In this document: positions 43,003 through 51,162 of the stretch, one piece after another
Layout: each line of letters starts with the position of its first letter
Numbering within the stretch: the stretch's first letter is position 1
Source of the DNA: JACPUW01 sp049115495
Lineage (GTDB): Bacteria > Bacteroidota > Bacteroidia > CAILMK01 > JACPUW01
Assembly (NCBI GenBank): GCA_049115495.1
Contig: JAGDZV010000005.1
Span: forward strand, 434,001-498,000
DNA: 64,000 bases
Direction of reading: 5' to 3'
The notes under the pieces: generated by a model
The model's input: the letters and a program-made list of their open reading frames with translations, nothing else
What the model was told of the DNA's origin: nothing
Database searches by the model: none
Position numbers and translations under genes: made by a program

Positions 43003-44284
43003 TTGTTATAAAATTAAGTCTCACGGTCACCGCATTCTTGTGAGCGAAAAGTTGTTCTGCTTCGGCCATTATTTCAATAGATGAACCAATATTTTTAATT
43101 CCTTCTCGGCTCAGCTGCTGGTAGGTGATTTTCTTAACGAAGCTATCCAATGAAACGCCGCTGTAATTTTTGGCAAAACCATTTGTAGGGAGCGTATGAT
43201 TGGTTCCACTTGCATAATCTCCAGCTGATTCACAGCTATAGTTTCCTATGAAAACCGAACCAGCATTCGTAATGCCGTCAACGTATTCAGTGGCATTGTC
43301 AGATGCAATGATTAAGTGTTCAGGCGCATAAATATTACTGAGCTCAATGCACTTTTCAATGTTGTCAAAAATGATTGCCTTGCTATTTTCAAGTGCCTTT
43401 TTTGCCGTCTCTTTTCTTGGTAGTTTCTCCAATTGAAGAGCAACCTGATTTAAGCAGTCATCGGTTGTTTCCTTATCATTTGATAATAGGATTACTTGGC
43501 TGTCAACACCATGTTCGGCTTGAGAAAGTAAGTCAGCAGCAACAAATATTGGATTGCAAGTTTTATCGGCTATTACAAGCACTTCACTGGGCCCAGCAGG
43601 CATGTCAATGGCTACACCTTCTTGCTGCACCAGCTCCTTTGCTTTGGTAACGTATTGATTACCTGGGCCAAAAATCTTGTAAACTTTAGGGATGGTTTCA
43701 GTGCCATAGGTTAGCGCTCCAACTGCCTGCGCTCCACCAACTTTAAAAATTTTTGTGACGCCTACTCGTTGAGCGGCGTATAAAATAGCGGGATTTATAG
43801 TCTGTGATTTACTTGGAGGGGTACAAAGAACTATCTCTTTACAACCAGCAATTTTGGCCGGAATGGCCAACATTAAAATGGTAGAGAACAAAGGAGCAGT
43901 TCCGCCAGGAATGTATAACCCAACTTTATCAATAGGCACTGATTTACGCCAGCATTTTACGCCATTGCTGGTTTCTACAGCTGCTTCTTCCCTTTGCTGA
44001 GCTTTGTGAAAATTATAAATGTTATGGTATGCCACTTCAATAGCATCTTTCAATTCTTGTGAGATGCTAGAAACGGCATTTTGAATTTCTGAATTGCTTA
44101 CTTCAATAGCATCTAATGTTACATTGTCAAAGCGTTTTGCAAAGTCAATAATGGCTTGGTCTCCTTTCTGTTTAACTTCTAATAATATAGAAGAAACAGA
44201 AGTAGTAATATCCCTATTATTGATTAAAGGACGCTGAATGAGTTCGTCCCACTTTTCTTTATTAGGCTTGAAATAAGTCTTCAT
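42995..44284 (-). CDS. hisD: Histidinol dehydrogenase
   Basis: 429 residues. YIPGGTAPLFSTILMLAIPA and GPGNQYVTKAKELV are the NAD-binding and family motifs; DLLSQAEHGVDSQ carries zinc-site residues (Q and H), IYAPEHLII and GTNHTLPTNGFA follow. It oxidises histidinol to histidine in two NAD-dependent steps. The start overlaps hisG by one base (TAATG-type junction). Confidence 0.95.
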   Translation of the reverse strand: MKTYFKPNKEKWDELIQRPLINNRDITTSVSSILLEVKQKGDQAIIDFAKRFDNVTLDAIEVSNSEIQNAVSSISQELKDAIEVAYHNIYNFHKAQQREEAAVETSNGVKCWRKSVPIDKVGLYIPGGTAPLFSTILMLAIPAKIAGCKEIVLCTPPSKSQTINPAILYAAQRVGVTKIFKVGGAQAVGALTYGTETIPKVYKIFGPGNQYVTKAKELVQQEGVAIDMPAGPSEVLVIADKTCNPIFVAADLLSQAEHGVDSQVILLSNDKETTDDCLNQVALQLEKLPRKETAKKALENSKAIIFDNIEKCIELSNIYAPEHLIIASDNATEYVDGITNAGSVFIGNYSCESAGDYASGTNHTLPTNGFAKNYSGVSLDSFVKKITYQQLSREGIKNIGSSIEIMAEAEQLFAHKNAVTVRLNFITNG

Positions 44285-45141
44285 TAGATCACCATTTTAT
44301 TAATTGGAATAATTAAAATGTCTTCGGCTCCAGCTGTTTTTAGCTCATCTATTACTTCCCAAAATTGGTTCTCATCAATTACAGAGTGTAAAGAGCTCCA
44401 TCCTGGTTGTGCAAGGGGTAAAATAGTTGGGCTTTTAAGAACGGGTAGAATTTGGGTTACTGCTTCAATTTTATCATTTGGTACGTTAAGCAATATGTAC
44501 TTGCTGTTTTTAGCCCTTAGTACTGCATTTATTCTAAACAGTAGCTTTTCTAAAATGGCTTCATGTTCTTGGTTAAGTTTTAATGATTTTACAAGAACAG
44601 CTTCAGATTTTAAAATAACTTGAGTTTCTTTAAGTCCATTTTTGAACAAGGTGCTGCCTGAACTCACAATATCACAGATACCATCAGCAAGGCCAATATT
44701 TGGAGCGATTTCAACCGAACCGGAAATGGTATGGATCTCCGCTGAAATTTCGTTTTTATCTAGGAACTTCTGTAGGGTAACTGGATATGAAGTAGCAATT
44801 TTTTTACCTTCAAAATAGGTAATGCTTTCATCTTCTACATCTTTTGGTACTGCTAGCGAAACCCTGCATTTGGAGAAACCAAGCTTTTGCACCGACTCAA
44901 CTTTTTTTTGCTTCTCAATAAGGAGGTTTTCTCCAACTATACCAAGATCAGCTGTACCATCTTCAATGTATTGTGGTATGTCTGAATTGCGGAGATAAAG
45001 TAGGTCAACCGGAAAGTTGTTTATTTCTACTTTAAGCTGGTCTTTTCCGTTATTTATTGAAAGCCCGCAGTCTTTTAGGAGCTTGAGCGACTCTTCGTTG
45101 AGTCTTCCGCTTTTTTGAATTGCAATTTTTAGTTTACTCAT
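44284..45141 (-). CDS. hisG: ATP phosphoribosyltransferase
   Basis: I use the ATG at 45141 (MSKLKIAIQKSGRLNEESL), giving 285 residues. The nine-codon upstream extension would run into the attenuator region. The length, with a C-terminal domain (VTQILPVLKSPTILPLAQPGW), marks the long, histidine-feedback-inhibited form. DLGIVGENL and DIVSSGSTLF are the catalytic-site motifs. First structural gene of the operon, about 35 bases after the attenuator terminator. Confidence 0.95.
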   Translation of the reverse strand: MSKLKIAIQKSGRLNEESLKLLKDCGLSINNGKDQLKVEINNFPVDLLYLRNSDIPQYIEDGTADLGIVGENLLIEKQKKVESVQKLGFSKCRVSLAVPKDVEDESITYFEGKKIATSYPVTLQKFLDKNEISAEIHTISGSVEIAPNIGLADGICDIVSSGSTLFKNGLKETQVILKSEAVLVKSLKLNQEHEAILEKLLFRINAVLRAKNSKYILLNVPNDKIEAVTQILPVLKSPTILPLAQPGWSSLHSVIDENQFWEVIDELKTAGAEDILIIPINKMVI

Positions 45142-45175
45142 TTTTTCTTCTCTGTTTGAGCAAACCAAAGGGTGT

Positions 45176-45215
45176 AAAAAAAAAACACCGTCTGATTTGC
45201 TCAGACGGTGTTTTT
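45176..45215 (-). terminator. his attenuator terminator
   Basis: On the minus strand a perfect 15-bp stem (AAAAACACCGTCTGA / TCAGACGGTGTTTTT) with a five-base loop is followed by ten T. It lies between the leader peptide stop (45240) and hisG (45141). The 5' arm contains CGTCTG, which can instead pair with CAGACG inside the leader coding sequence (codons for Gln-Thr), so it can be switched off. Confidence 0.92.
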
Positions 45216-45239
45216 GATATTTTTAATTACATATCATTA

Positions 45240-45296
45240 TCACTTCGTCTGGCGACAAATGAAATGATGATGGTTATGTAATTGTTTAAAATTCAT
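45240..45296 (-). CDS. hisL: Histidine operon leader peptide
   Basis: An 18-codon frame, MNFKQLHNHHHFICRQTK, carries four histidines among residues 7-11. It starts about 11 bases after the likely transcription start and ends 25 bases before the terminator stem. The RNA of the leader can fold on itself (AATTACAT near codons 5-7 pairs with ATGTAATT after the stop) or, if ribosomes stall at the His codons, free CAGACG to pair with the terminator arm. This is the classical attenuation logic. Too short for ordinary gene finders. Confidence 0.9.
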   Translation of the reverse strand: MNFKQLHNHHHFICRQTK

Positions 45297-45314
45297 TTTT
45301 GCTTATTGCTTTGG

Positions 45315-45343
45315 CAAACATATTTAATTTCTGACATAGGCGA
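45315..45343 (-). promoter_or_regulatory. Promoter of the his operon
   Basis: TATGTTTG (45322-45315, minus strand) is a perfect TAnnTTTG match. TTC lies 19 bases upstream where TTG is expected. Transcription would begin near 45307, leaving about a dozen bases before the leader ATG. Confidence 0.65.
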
Positions 45344-45472
45344 AGAATTATCGGGAAAAAGAGCAAAATAAATTGGTTTGACGCCGAGTAGAGCGTTTTT
45401 GAAATACTTAAACACGAAATTTCTACTGTCAAATAAGGATTTACGACCTTTGATATTGCTAAACATAAATCA

Positions 45473-47320
45473 ATGTCAAAGATTGTTTCCTTATTACTTG
45501 CATTTGCTTTTTCACTTGCAGCACAAGCAAAAACTATTTATGTAGATATTGAAGCCAAAGGCGGCAATAATGGCAATAATTGGAATAATGCCTATACTGA
45601 CTTACAGGACGCCCTAAGTGCGGCCAAAGATGGTGACCAAATTTGGGTTGCCGATGGGGTTTATACTCCAGGTAATAAATCAACCGATATGTTTAGAATG
45701 AAAAGTGGTGTTTCACTTTATGGCGGTTTTGCAGGGGGTGAGAAGAATCAAAACCAACAGAATCCTTTGATAAATAAATCAGTTCTTAGTGGAGAAATTG
45801 GCACAGCTGCGGCTGATGATAATATTAGCAGAATAATGCAGATTAGTGACTTGACCAAGCAAATATTTGTAAGTGGATTTACCCTTAGCGATGGTTATGC
45901 TAATGGCTTTATTGCCAGTGGTGTAGAGATTGAAGCTTCTTCGCCAGTTTTTTACTGGTGCACTTTTGAGAATAATACTAACGTTGGTGGTTTTGCCTCT
46001 GGTGCAGCAGTTACCATAACCAATTTTGACGGTGAATCAAGGCCTCAGTTTATCAACTGTATTTTTAGAAATAATGATTGTAATGTAATTGGCGGTGCAG
46101 TACACCATAGTGGTGATGTTACCGTATTTGCCAATTGTTTATTTGACGGTAACTCAGCCGCAAGGGGAGGCGCATTGCACAATGGTGATGGTGTAATTGC
46201 TACATTCAATTGCACTTTTGTAAATAATACTGCAGATAAGGGTTCATCATCTTACGCTACTAGTGGTACATCAACTCAACACACCAATGGCATTTTTTGG
46301 GACGGTAATAATTCTTCGATTCAAAACATAAGTTCATCAGTAAGCACATTAGTAAACTACTGTATTGTAAGAGGTGGATACTCTGGTACGGGTAATATAA
46401 ATAAGGACCCACAATTCGTTTCTGCTGTTGACTTTAGACTAAAAGAAGGGTCACCGGCAAGAGATGAGGGCTCTCCTAGTGTAGACCCAAAAGATTTACC
46501 TAGTCAAGATTTAGCAGGAGCCAATAGACTAACCTTTACCAAACTAGATTTAGGTGCCTATGAATATCAATGTCAAGTAGAAGGAACTGAAATAACCGAG
46601 AAAGTTTGTGATGAATATGTTTCTGAAGGCGGTAAAACGTACAATAAGTCAGGAACTTTTAAAGAGCGATATGCTTCTAAAAATGGCTGCGATAGTATCG
46701 TGACTTTATACCTAACCATAACCAATGCCGATTCTACGATAACGCAATCGGGGTGCGACCAAATTGAAATTAACGGAGAAAAGTATACGAGCTCAGGAAC
46801 TTACTATCAGAAGCTGCAAACCACACAAGGCTGTGATAGTATGTTGACACTTGAATTGACGGTTTTTAATGTGAAAAATACAGTGAGTCAAAGCGGTAAT
46901 ACACTAACAGCTGATGCCAATAATGCTGATTACCAGTGGCTAGATTGCAATAATGGAAACTCACCAATTTCAGGAGCTACAGCTCAAAGTTATACGGCTA
47001 CCGAAGATGGACGATATGCCGTGCAAGTAACTAAAAATGGATGTGTAAAGGTTTCAGATTGTATTGAACTTACCCCATCAAGCATTAGAGAAGAGTTAAA
47101 TAGTGTATTAAAGATATACCCTAGCCCGGCAATTAATGAGATAGTAATTGAAAATAGCGATTCTGATAATCTTGATTTTGCCATTTATTCAATTGACGGC
47201 AGAATAATGAAACAAGGCGTGTTAGTACATGAGAAAAATATAATTTCTTTGGCTTCATTTAGCAAAGGGGTTTACCTAATAAAAACAAGTAAAGGAGTTT
47301 TTAGATTCACCAAGATTTAA
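45473..47320 (+). CDS. Secreted beta-helix (choice-of-anchor Q-like) protein with T9SS type A domain
   Basis: 615 residues. A signal peptide (ending LAAQAK) is followed by KTIYVDIEAKGGNNGNNWNNAYTDLQDALSAAKDGDQIWVADGVYTP, the start of the pectate-lyase-like family, and a beta helix to about 360. Two repeats of about 60 residues each end in a GCDS(I/M) motif (ASKNGCDSIVTLYLTI, TTQGCDSMLTLELTV). The C-terminus (LKIYPSPAINEIVIEN, DFAIYSIDGRIMKQG, FSKGVYLIKTSKG) is a type IX sorting domain. Likely cell-surface or released; its substrate is unknown. It is divergent from the his leader. Confidence 0.8.
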   Translation: MSKIVSLLLAFAFSLAAQAKTIYVDIEAKGGNNGNNWNNAYTDLQDALSAAKDGDQIWVADGVYTPGNKSTDMFRMKSGVSLYGGFAGGEKNQNQQNPLINKSVLSGEIGTAAADDNISRIMQISDLTKQIFVSGFTLSDGYANGFIASGVEIEASSPVFYWCTFENNTNVGGFASGAAVTITNFDGESRPQFINCIFRNNDCNVIGGAVHHSGDVTVFANCLFDGNSAARGGALHNGDGVIATFNCTFVNNTADKGSSSYATSGTSTQHTNGIFWDGNNSSIQNISSSVSTLVNYCIVRGGYSGTGNINKDPQFVSAVDFRLKEGSPARDEGSPSVDPKDLPSQDLAGANRLTFTKLDLGAYEYQCQVEGTEITEKVCDEYVSEGGKTYNKSGTFKERYASKNGCDSIVTLYLTITNADSTITQSGCDQIEINGEKYTSSGTYYQKLQTTQGCDSMLTLELTVFNVKNTVSQSGNTLTADANNADYQWLDCNNGNSPISGATAQSYTATEDGRYAVQVTKNGCVKVSDCIELTPSSIREELNSVLKIYPSPAINEIVIENSDSDNLDFAIYSIDGRIMKQGVLVHEKNIISLASFSKGVYLIKTSKGVFRFTKI

Positions 47321-47611
47321 CTTATTGTTTCGGTAAGCACATTGGATTTACTACAGTATTTTGCGCCAGTATAAAAGGATTATCTAAGGTTTTAAACTTA
47401 AAACTATAGACAGTCTTTACTTTTTTTCGAACCCATTTTTCACATGTTCAGGTGACATTTTTCCATCTTCTAGCTAAAGAAATTACTCCCTTGCCTTGAA
47501 TTGGGAAAGTTTGGGAATAGTTTACCCCAAACGTGTTTATGTGGGAAATGAAATGGCTAAGCATACTCTTAACCATAGAGAGATACGAATACCTTTTTCA
47601 GGTCCGATTAT

Positions 47612-48484
47612 TTACTCTGCAACTGCTTCTAAGCTACTAACCGTGGCCACACTAAACCAGCCTACCGGTTGGTCAGCCACATTTTCGCTACCACTTGCAT
47701 TACTAAAATTGGTAATAACATTAAATGGAGGGGTGGCAAACAAACCACCATTGGTAATTTGAGTTTGTGCCTGAGTAATAAACTCATAAGTCTCTAGGCT
47801 TATGCCATGTATCTCAACTTTTACTCGTTCTTCCTTTTGAAAAATGTTTGGAAAGGTTGTAATTCCTGTTCGTACTGGTGGTATAAATGGTGAACCATCT
47901 GAAATTGGGCCTTGCCCCGCATCAAGCGAAAGGTTTATAAATCCAGGGTCGCTAATTAGGGTGTCGTCAATGTAAGTTTTAATCCAATAAGCATTTGTAA
48001 TTCCAGCAATATCTCTACCCCAAAACTCACCAATAAAGCCATCTAAACTGCCTGGCCCCGTTGGTATTTGCTCATCAAATACTATGCTATCAACTTTGGT
48101 GGTAGGAAAAGCGGTAGTACTTGATACAAACTCTTGGTTACCCACTTTTACGCTTATACTGTATTGTGCAAACGGTCTTACAATAGTATCGCTATAAGGC
48201 AAAACATAATAACCATTCTCAGTATAGCTAAATGTCCACTGTTGGTTTAGGTTGTTGGTTAAAACAACTTCTGCATTAGTGATAGGATCAACCTTTAGAT
48301 TATCAAAATAATTAGTGGTAGTTAAAACTCGTACTTTTTGATCTTCAGGTAATGAGGTTATAAAAGCATCAATATTTACTTGTGGTGTTCCTTCGTCAAG
48401 TTCAATATCAATAGGGTCTGTGCAAGCTGCAAGGGCAAATACCGCTACAACTAAAGAGAAAATATGTGATTTAATTAGTTTCAT
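47612..48484 (-). CDS. DUF4249-family lipoprotein, partner of the TonB receptor
   Basis: With the ATG at 48484 (MKLIKSHIFSLVVAVFALAAC) the protein has a lipoprotein signal (AAC lipobox) and 290 residues. CTDPIDIELDEGTPQVNIDAFI is the DUF4249 opening. Such lipoproteins are regularly encoded directly after a TonB-dependent receptor in Bacteroidota and probably act as its surface lid. It follows the receptor with about 10 bases between them. Confidence 0.82.
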   Translation of the reverse strand: MKLIKSHIFSLVVAVFALAACTDPIDIELDEGTPQVNIDAFITSLPEDQKVRVLTTTNYFDNLKVDPITNAEVVLTNNLNQQWTFSYTENGYYVLPYSDTIVRPFAQYSISVKVGNQEFVSSTTAFPTTKVDSIVFDEQIPTGPGSLDGFIGEFWGRDIAGITNAYWIKTYIDDTLISDPGFINLSLDAGQGPISDGSPFIPPVRTGITTFPNIFQKEERVKVEIHGISLETYEFITQAQTQITNGGLFATPPFNVITNFSNASGSENVADQPVGWFSVATVSSLEAVAE

Positions 48485-48494
48485 TTTTATAGCC

Positions 48495-50864
48495 TTATTT
48501 AAAGTTGAAATTCCAAGCAATGGCAGGTACTACACCAGCAATAATGCTGTATTGTAAAGCTTGGGTTACGCCAGGTGCATTTGGATCTTGTTGAAAATAT
48601 ACTGAGAAAGGGTTGCGCCTGTTGTAAGCGTTATATACACCAAGAACAAGTTCTGTGTTAAACCTTTTACCCGCCACTTTTGGTAGAGAGCGAGTTACTG
48701 AAAGATCTAACCTATGGTAATTCGGTATGCGATAGTTATTTCTTCTTTGCTCTGAATTATGAGGAATTACCCAGTCGTTAATTAATATTCTATTGGTAGG
48801 GAACGTGGCCGGGGTTCCAGTGCTAAAAGTAAAGTTAGCAGATGCGGTCCATTTTTCATTAATGGGGTACATGGCAACTACACTAACGTTGTGTGTTTTA
48901 TCAAATCTACTCGGAAACCAATCGCCAAGATTTATACCTTCAACCTGGCGCTCGCTTCGGCCAAGTGTATAGCTTATCCACCCTGTAAGTTTACCCTTAT
49001 TTTTCTTTATGTATAGTTCAAGACCATACGCTCGTCCATCGCCAGAAAGTAAGTCTCCTTCTAAAAACTCATTAAGTAATAATTCTGCGTTATCAATATA
49101 ATCTACTTGATTTTGCATGTCTTTATAATAAACTTCAACCGATGTTTCGTAAGCATTTTCGGCAAAATTCCTAAAATAACCCAAGGCTACTTGATCAGCT
49201 ACTTGAGGCGCAATATTGTTTGTGCTTGGCTGCCAAACATCAAGCGGCGTACTTGCTGTAGTGTTTGAAATTAAATGGATGTATTGTGCCATTCTATTAT
49301 AGCTGGCTTTTACCGAAGCTTTTTCACTAATGGTATAGTTTAAGGCGAGCCTTGGTTCTAAGAAACCATAATTTGTAATTACACTCACATCATCAATTTC
49401 GTTGATGTTTTCAATAGGCCTTCTTGTACCTAGTCTTTCCGCTTCGCCAAACTCGTAAACCTTACCTGGCGATAAGAATTGATACATTGAATATCTAAGT
49501 CCATATTGCGCTTTTAACCGAGAGCCTATCTTTTGTTCGTTACTAATGTAAATACCGCTTTCAAGGGCGTACTTATCGTCAAGGCCAATGCTGTTTTGTG
49601 TGCCATCAGTACTTCCAAAAGTGGCCTCGCCTGGTTTAAAATCATAAAAGGTACTCTGAACACCAAATTTTATAGTGTTATTGGTATTTGCAAAAAATGT
49701 AAACTCAGGTTTAACACTGTAATTTATAATACTAGACTGCCATCTAAAGTTCTCAAGGTCACTTTCGTTACCAAAGTTGAGTGCGTAATCGTAATCGCTA
49801 TAATATGCTGTTAGATTCATAAAAAGCTTACTATTAAAGATGTGATTCCATCTAAACGAAGTGGTTGTATTTCCCCAATCAAAACCAACACCTAAGCCAG
49901 CTGAGAAAACATCGCGACCAAAGTAACCTGATAGAAATAATCTGTTCTTGTCATTAATAATATAATTCGCCTTCGCTGTGAAATCGTAAAAATAGAATTG
50001 TAAATCTCCGAGATCGTCATTTAAAAAAGGTCTGGCCAATACATCTATATAAGACCGTCGGCCTGCAAGTATTAAAGATGAGCGGTCTTTTACTATGGGT
50101 GTTTCTACCGTAAGCCGGCTAAAAATTACGCCAATACCACCGCTAATTTCTGTTTTCTTCATATTTCCTTCTTTCATTCTTACATCAAGAAGAGAAGAAA
50201 GTCTACCGCCATATTCAGATGAAATACCACCTTTTACCAGCTTTACGTTTTTAACCGCATCAGGATTAAAAACCGAGAAAAAACCTAACAAGTGAGACGA
50301 GTTGTAAACAGGTGCTTCGTCAAGTAAAATTAAGTTTTGATCAACTGAACCACCTCTCACATTAAAGCCCGTGGCCCCTTCGCCAACACTTGTAACCCCA
50401 GGTAGTAATTGAATGCTTTTAATTACATCAACTTCGCCAAGTAGCGCAGGAAGCTTTTTTATATCTTCCATCTCTACACTTATAGTACTCATTTCGGTAC
50501 TTGTAATATTGCTGTTTTCTTTTTTAGCTACAATGTCAACACCTTCAAGCTGCTGCCCGGCTAGTGATAGCTCTACGTTTAAAGTTTGGTTAGCAGTAAG
50601 GTTAACCGTCATCATCTTAGTTTCATACCCCACAAAAGAGAAAGCAAATTGATACTCACCCACTGGCATACTAATACTGTAAAAGCCATATACATTTGAT
50701 GCCGCTCCTACCGAAGATTCATTTTCATAAACCGTGGCACCAATAAGCTCCTCGCCATTTTCAGCATCGCGTATGTAGCCGCTAAGCGTAGCCTTGCTTA
50801 CTTGAGAAAAACTATATACTGTAGAAAATAGCAATAGTACAACTGCTAAAAATCTTTTGCTCAT
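48495..50864 (-). CDS. TonB-dependent receptor with N-terminal carboxypeptidase-like regulatory domain
   Basis: With the ATG at 50864 (MSKRFLAVVLLLFSTVYSFSQ) it has 789 residues; the longer frame starts at TTG. Residues about 25-110 are the carboxypeptidase D regulatory-like domain (TLSGYIRDAENGEELIGATVY...), then the plug (LPALLGEVDVIKSIQLLPGVTSVGEGATGFNVRGGSVDQNLILLDEAPVYNSSHLLGFFSVFNPDAV) and a 22-stranded barrel ending in FNFK. It takes up a substrate across the outer membrane with TonB energy; with its DUF4249 partner the substrate is probably not the starch-type SusD one. First gene of the two-gene unit. Confidence 0.9.
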   Translation of the reverse strand: MSKRFLAVVLLLFSTVYSFSQVSKATLSGYIRDAENGEELIGATVYENESSVGAASNVYGFYSISMPVGEYQFAFSFVGYETKMMTVNLTANQTLNVELSLAGQQLEGVDIVAKKENSNITSTEMSTISVEMEDIKKLPALLGEVDVIKSIQLLPGVTSVGEGATGFNVRGGSVDQNLILLDEAPVYNSSHLLGFFSVFNPDAVKNVKLVKGGISSEYGGRLSSLLDVRMKEGNMKKTEISGGIGVIFSRLTVETPIVKDRSSLILAGRRSYIDVLARPFLNDDLGDLQFYFYDFTAKANYIINDKNRLFLSGYFGRDVFSAGLGVGFDWGNTTTSFRWNHIFNSKLFMNLTAYYSDYDYALNFGNESDLENFRWQSSIINYSVKPEFTFFANTNNTIKFGVQSTFYDFKPGEATFGSTDGTQNSIGLDDKYALESGIYISNEQKIGSRLKAQYGLRYSMYQFLSPGKVYEFGEAERLGTRRPIENINEIDDVSVITNYGFLEPRLALNYTISEKASVKASYNRMAQYIHLISNTTASTPLDVWQPSTNNIAPQVADQVALGYFRNFAENAYETSVEVYYKDMQNQVDYIDNAELLLNEFLEGDLLSGDGRAYGLELYIKKNKGKLTGWISYTLGRSERQVEGINLGDWFPSRFDKTHNVSVVAMYPINEKWTASANFTFSTGTPATFPTNRILINDWVIPHNSEQRRNNYRIPNYHRLDLSVTRSLPKVAGKRFNTELVLGVYNAYNRRNPFSVYFQQDPNAPGVTQALQYSIIAGVVPAIAWNFNFK

Positions 50865-51162
50865 CTTATTTGTTTGCTTCAAAACTCACGTGCTTTTTAA
50901 TCTAAAAATTACTTTGTTACACCAACGGTTAAATCTAGTAACAAAGCATAGACAAGTAGTGATAAGAAAAGTTTACTTTATCAGTGGCATTAACAGAATT
51001 TAATAAGTGTAGCTACATGTATTTTTTTTAGGGTTGACATTTTGGTTTATGTAAAGGGCCATTTGAGCTTGTAAAGGCTGTAAACATTACTGCTAATATT
51101 TGCCGTGGCGAATGTTTAAGGTTGGTTTATAGATTAAAAAGTTAACTTAGCCATTCAATTGA

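Noticed and set aside
47321..47611. Possible gene in the gap between the T9SS protein and the DUF4249 gene
   Set aside because: The plus-strand frame from 47496 is in the shadow of the DUF4249 gene, and the rest of the gap has no protein-like frame.
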